DNA of 64,000 nt from Pocillopora verrucosa (Eukaryota; Cnidaria; Anthozoa; Scleractinia; Pocilloporidae): positions 9,378,580-9,442,579 of the forward strand of contig NC_089319.1 of the NCBI RefSeq assembly GCF_036669915.1, written 5' to 3'. The notes under the pieces are model-generated. The model was not told the DNA's origin, ran no database searches, and saw only the letters and a list, made by a program, of their open reading frames with translations. Positions 60,101-64,000 of the stretch are shown one piece after another (positions within the stretch are counted from its first letter, which is position 1; every line of letters starts with the position of its first letter). The position numbers and the translations under genes are program-made.

Positions 60101-63100
60101 GGAGCCTGTCACATATTAAAATTGTCTGGTCGAATTTGTCTAGTATGGTTCTGAATGAAACACACTAAAGGTTCCCAAATACGTCTAAATTCAATCCTGT
60201 TCAATTCTGTTCTGTTGAAATATTTGATCGAGCATGCCGACATTCGACCGTATTCTAAATTATTCCTATGCGCTCGCAAATCTTAATTTTGGGGGAGGGA
60301 GTATTGCGAGGGTTATGAAATACACCATACGATCTGCAGTAGATAATTGAATACTTGACAAATTGACCGAAATTTCTACTATATTCTTATGAGGAAGTTT
60401 TCGTAGACAAGTTGCTAAAAATTTTCCTTGACACACTTTGCTATTGTAAATGTATCTTAATATTTTTAGCTTGTTTTAATTGAATAAGCCTCAAAGTTGA
60501 GTTAGTTAGTACCAGCTTCGTAGGAGTGGTTTGAAGTTGCCCTCCACGTAACTTTGCGTTTTCAAACTTTTATCTCCCTGGAATTTCAGGCATCGAAGGA
60601 GCCTTTTACGAGCCTGGCTCAAAGACAGTTATTCCCAGAAAGGTATGTAAATTTGAAGCTTTACTTATCAAAAGATGAAGAACCACAATTATCACTGGGA
60701 AAGAACGTCAATTTAAATTTGAACTCCTCCCTCCCCCTCTAATTTTTTGAAGAGGAAGCCGTAATACTCGCTGAGGGTGATGGGAAGACTCATTATCATT
60801 GCCCTTTGTGCAATGACTGATGACAATTCGGCGATTCTGACGCGCTTTACCTATTATTTGTGATGTGGCTAAGGTGTCTTTTTGTTTTCGATGTAATTGG
60901 TTTTGCTTTTCAGGTGATTGGCAAGTTCTCCATCCGTTTGGTGCCTGATATGACGCCAGAAGAGGTGGACGAGACTGTGTGCAACTACATCAAGAAACTT
61001 CATGAGCAAAGAGGAAGTCCAAACCCACTGTCGTAAGTTAGCTACATTGTTCAATTGTCTTAAGGAATGTTATTTTTCTCGGAGACTGTACGCTTCATTT
61101 AGTGAACAACCTCGGAAGCAGGGAAAGGGTCCCCGGAGTAGAAGTGTTCCTTGCTTTAAACACACTCTGAGCTTTAAGTTGGAGCACTAGTCTTCCACCG
61201 CTGTTGCCCGGGTTCGATTCCCGGACCTGGCGTGACAGTTAGGTTGGGTTTGTTGTTGGCTTTCGTCCTTGCAACACGGGTTTTTCTACGGGTCCTCGGG
61301 TTTTTCTACGGGTCCTCGGGTTTTTCTCCGGGTCCTCGGGTTTTTCTCCTCCCTCCGCAAAAAACCAACATTCTCAATTTCAATTCGATCTGGAAACAGT
61401 GGACGAGAAGAGCCACCGTGTGGAATGTCCACTCCTAAATTCCCTTGTTAATTAGTTTTTCCCTCGATAGACGTTTATTTTCTATTAAAATGTAGCTGAT
61501 TTAAAGGTTACAAGAGCATTATGGGACCGATATTTGTCCCTTAATGAAAGAGTCCTAAAAGATAAATCCTACCGTAACTTTAGTTTCAGTTTTAGCCCTA
61601 TTATTTTATCGAAAGGGAAACATCTTTGATACGAAAAAGACTCCAATCTTTGCAAGTATCCCAGCCAGCCTTGCAGTGGAACCCCACCCAGTCCCCTCTC
61701 TTTTTACCCAACCATTCCTCGAGGCGCACGCTGTCTCGGTACTTCTAGAAGCCATATCATAAATCACACGTTTTTTCCAAGTGATAAGTGAGCTTTATTC
61801 TGAAGAAACAATGCAAAAATATGATAACTTCGTAAGAGGTTTTAAGTAATAAACCCGTTGCACTATGGCTTTCAAAGTCACCTGTTCTGTAAACATCTTC
61901 CCGAATACTGCATTTATACTTCTTCACAGGATATCAAATTGGACACTCTTAAGCTTTAATTCGGCGATTGGAATAGAGAAAAAGATCGAAAGTAGAAGGC
62001 AACTTTCTTTTCATTAACTTGCGTCAGCAGTTTAATTTTTCTGCGCCTGTGAACCGATAGTTGTTAGAGAATAATTGAAAATTGCTTCGGAGCCCAAACG
62101 GACCTTCAGCTGTTTGTCGTTTTATCGTTGCTCGGGTTGACAGAGTTGTAAAGACGTCCGCGTGACACACTTTCAGGGTCAGCGTTCATCATTGTGGTCC
62201 ACCATGGGTTAGTGACATCAATCATGTCAATTATCAAGCGGCTAGAAGAGCGTTGAAAACTGGTAAGTTACGATCTGGATTTTTTTCCATATTCTTTAAG
62301 TAAAGAAAAAAATACTTTTGATTTTCTTATGAGATTTTCTTAAAATCGTCTCTATCTGAAACCATTCATTTTGCTTCTTGGCATCCTTGCTGCTTGTTTG
62401 AGCAGATTTCTATGTGCTGTCGAAAGTAATCTGGGGTTGCTCTCGTTTAGCTTTATTTCACTCAGTGATTTTTCCCGAGAAATCGTGCCACTTCCTCAAC
62501 CAGTCAAATGTAAATTTAAAACCAATCGCTATTCGGTTACTGCCTCGTGTTTTTCCGCGCTTAGAGCAGTTTGCTTGTTGTTACTCTGAGTCCTAACTGG
62601 CCCTCTGTGATGTTTTTCTTTTTGTGGTATGGCGCTGTGATTCGTTTGGTGTCACGATATTTTCTTCTTCCTCTCAACCTCATTTCCAGGGCCCTCTCTC
62701 TTCCTCCACAGAGAAAGTGCTTTCTCGAGGGAAAAAGAGAGAGGGCCCTGGTTACAAGGTTATATTACCACTATGTGTTTTTACAGTGTGGTTTTGAACG
62801 GCGCATAAATTAACTAAGAAACGTCACTACTTAGCTCTTTCAGAAACGTGAATTATAATTACTGAGGGCCAGAGATTGATCTCTCATCTTAAGATCGAAA
62901 TTTCTTAAGAAAGGACTCAGTCTTTCTTTGGGTTTTTTTTAAAATAGTTCATGGTGTTGATCCGGATTTGACTCGTGACGGGTGTAGTATTCCTGTGACC
63001 TTGGCTCTACAGGACGCCTTGCAAAAGAACATCGTACTTCTACCGATAGGCGCATGTGATGATGGCGCGCACTCCCAGAACGAGAAAATAAACATCACCA

Positions 63101-63114
63101 ACTACATCCAAGGA
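51105..63114 (+). CDS. CNDP2: Cytosolic non-specific dipeptidase (M20 family), 3' end outside window
   Basis: Exons: 51105-51142, 51271-51289, 51883-51993, 52582-52701, 53141-53182, 55561-55641, 55870-55944, 56191-56271, 56800-56873, 58009-58083, 59081-59225, 59713-59812, 60590-60642, 60914-61032, 62177-62262, 62948-63114. They encode 462 aa in one frame with all phases matched; the human enzyme is 475 aa, so one short terminal exon remains beyond 64000. Hydrolyses dipeptides such as Cys-Gly in the cytosol using two metal ions. All metal ligands are present: H102 (GHLDVQ), D135 (STDDKG), E169/E170 (GMEESGSEG), D198 (SDNYW) and H448 (DGAHSQNE). The dimer-supplied H231 (DLHSG) is also there. 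No signal peptide, so CNDP2 rather than secreted CNDP1. Exon 2 is only 19 nt. Introns hold G- and C-rich tracts, fold-back repeats and a SINE. Confidence 0.93.
53599..53634 (+). repeat. G-rich tract, quadruplex-type
   Basis: 36 bases of G runs broken by single A, on the sense strand of CNDP2 intron 5. Contains many runs of three or more G, which meets the usual quadruplex pattern. Confidence 0.85.
54940..55122 (+). repeat. 183-bp C-rich pyrimidine tract
   Basis: Almost pure C with regularly spaced single T, in blocks of CCCCCCT and CCTCCT, in CNDP2 intron 5. The reverse strand gives long Gly/Glu/Arg-type open frames that are composition artefacts. Length in the assembly is probably inexact. 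Confidence 0.9.
55220..55417 (+). repeat. TTAACCC-type short repeat (subfamily B)
   Basis: Starts TGACCCCTGACAGTTATAAG, has CTCTTGCTCGATAAACAAAT inside, and ends GATGTCAGGGTCAAGGGTAA. In CNDP2 intron 5, about 100 bp after the C-rich tract. Confidence 0.7.
57289..57530. repeat. Fold-back element, 95-bp arms
   Basis: Left arm 57289-57382 (GGGTGAGTGTAGCCCTGAGA and on) pairs with right arm 57437-57530 at roughly 80 percent identity; the spacer is about 54 bp. In CNDP2 intron 9. Confidence 0.75.
58545..58770. repeat. 'GCGCGAGAAAAAGCGAGTGATC' interspersed repeat
   Basis: Shares CAAGGAGCCAATAAGAACG and GAAGCGCGAGAAAAAGCGAG with the copies at 38384 and 8045. It directly abuts the fold-back element that follows. 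In CNDP2 intron 10. Confidence 0.6.
58769..59024. repeat. Fold-back element, full copy
   Basis: Arms share TGGCCGCAGTAAAGAGTTTC / GAAACTCTTTACGGTGACCA and TTCGAGCGTTAGCCCTTCGT. Ends about 55 bp before CNDP2 exon 11. Confidence 0.85.
59876..60010. repeat. Fold-back element, right arm plus partial left arm
   Basis: Contains ACCGTAAAGAGTCTCCAAAG, then CTTTAGAAACTCTTCACAGTGGCC and AACTCAGTTGATAA. In CNDP2 intron 12. Confidence 0.7.
61155..61445 (+). mobile_element. tRNA-derived SINE with amplified 20-bp block
   Basis: B-box GGTTCGATTCC at 61211-61221, followed by GGCGTGACAGTTAGGTTGGG and a tail with CAATTTCAATTCGATCTGG. The A-box region upstream is degraded. GGGTTTTTCTACGGGTCCTC is repeated about 3.5 times at 61278-61347. 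In CNDP2 intron 14. Not a functional tRNA gene: no anticodon stem could be formed. Confidence 0.7.
62690..62760. repeat. Short inverted repeat, CAGGGCCCTCTCTCTT arms
   Basis: CCAGGGCCCTCTCTCTTCC pairs with AAAGAGAGAGGGCCCTGG around a CTTTCTCGAGGGAAA centre. A related weaker structure is at about 13430-13500. In CNDP2 intron 15. Confidence 0.7.
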
Positions 63115-63581
63115 GTAAGTACCTGCTTTTCCTCCTGATTTTTTTAACCTTCTGTTGTTGTTAAAAACAAGACTATAGGCCATTTTTTGGTTCTGAAAAG
63201 CTTTAACTCTCAAATTAAGACTGAGTGGACCAGTGTAAAACGTCGCTCGCGTATCCACGACTCTGCACTAAACCCCGATTGAAAAGAGAGATTTTAGTCT
63301 TCTCGGAAATGGCCTACAAGGATGTGTATATTTTAAGCCGGGTTATTAATCGATTGTGCGCGACCGTTAAAATCAAAAGCAATTATATGGTCTTTATTTT
63401 AGGGGTGCTATGTTATTTGTTAAGTACATACCTTTGGCCTTACCAAGTGACGAGAGAGAGTAGGGATAAAATTATTCCCTGTTATATAAAATATCGTAAG
63501 CGACTGCTGGGAAAGTATGGGGTTAGTGTGGGCTGGAGCTGAGAGAGAGTTGATCATCAATTTTTGAGAGTGGGGTAAGTC

Positions 63582-63616
<35 letters not shown>

Positions 63617-64000
63617 TATATCAGGGTAATTTAGTGCTATCAACTGAGTTGATAACGTAAGTTGGCCACCGTAAAGAGTTTAAAGGCTGACGTTCCGAGC
63701 GTTAACCCTTCGTCAGAGCGATAGTTTTTGAGAGGGTTGGGTCGCTCAATTTTCAGCGACCCATGGGGGTGGGTCATGTGTTTTTTATCTAGCAGAGTTC
63801 CAGTTGCCACGTCTCACCCTTCCCCCCCCCCCCCAACCCTTTTACACTCGCCCCTTCTGAATATTTTCTTGATGAAGAGAGCGGGAGAAAATAAAGTGCG
63901 TCATAGCTTGGACAATAACGAGGTTTGAAATAAACCCCAACCTACCATTAATTAAAGAGAAGTTTGATAGCTGATGTCGAGTTCTAAAGTTATTAACATT
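63115..64000. other. CNDP2 intron 16, runs off the window
   Basis: No terminal dipeptidase exon found. Holds a partial fold-back element at 63567-63725 (left arm with AAACTGTGGTGCTGCGTCGG and GTAAAGAGTTTAAAGGCTGACG). Short ORFs here are not supported. Confidence 0.6.

Noticed and set aside
61205..61225. tRNA gene suggested by a B-box match
   Set aside because: No cloverleaf or anticodon arm; it is the head of a SINE.

Overview
The window is nuclear DNA from an animal. It is AT-rich, has many short exons with consensus GT/AG splice sites, and carries tRNA-derived SINEs and many short inverted-repeat elements. The protein sequences and the repeat types (fold-back elements, elements ending in TTAACCC, elements with GCCTGCGAGCAGGC ends) suggest an anthozoan cnidarian, most likely a stony coral. 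Species cannot be named from sequence alone. I see no bacterial, viral or CRISPR content and no convincing new multi-gene system. This is ordinary gene-bearing chromosome with some interesting local structure.

Layout: (1) 2065-5003, minus: complete SLC49A4/DIRC2-like transporter, 3 exons. (2) 6254-16038, plus: CNBD2-like cyclic nucleotide-binding-domain protein, 10 exons, with a frame problem at exon 9. (3) 17602-20798, minus: myotrophin-like ankyrin paralog with a frameshift and a stop in exon 2, probably a pseudogene. (4) 23771-26970, minus: myotrophin, exons 1-3 clean and the last exon disrupted. (5) 27176-32218, plus: complete NADH-cytochrome b5 reductase, 9 exons, 305 aa. (6) 36560-47336, minus: complete ZC3H11A-like CCCH zinc-finger protein, 15 exons, 965 aa. 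(7) 51105 to beyond the right edge, plus: cytosolic non-specific dipeptidase (CNDP2-like), first 16 exons, 462 aa, last exon outside.

The genes are unrelated housekeeping-type functions: membrane transport, nucleotide sensing, ankyrin regulation, redox, mRNA export and peptide hydrolysis. I infer no shared pathway. Three neighbouring pairs are head to head: SLC49A4/CNBD2, myotrophin/CYB5R (205 bp between start codons) and ZC3H11A/CNDP2. All exon joins quoted were checked by hand for frame and phase. Four genes splice with no frame error. Every frame lesion lies between about 15.2 and 23.9 kb, which may mean real decay or locally poor consensus.

Repeats fill much of the introns. One family (TTAACCC ends, about 100-215 bp) appears about 14 times, seven of them inside ZC3H11A introns. 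Other items include a 32-bp minisatellite in a CYB5R intron, a 145-bp direct duplication flanking CYB5R exon 6, opposed G-rich and C-rich tracts in CNDP2 intron 5, and several long hairpins.
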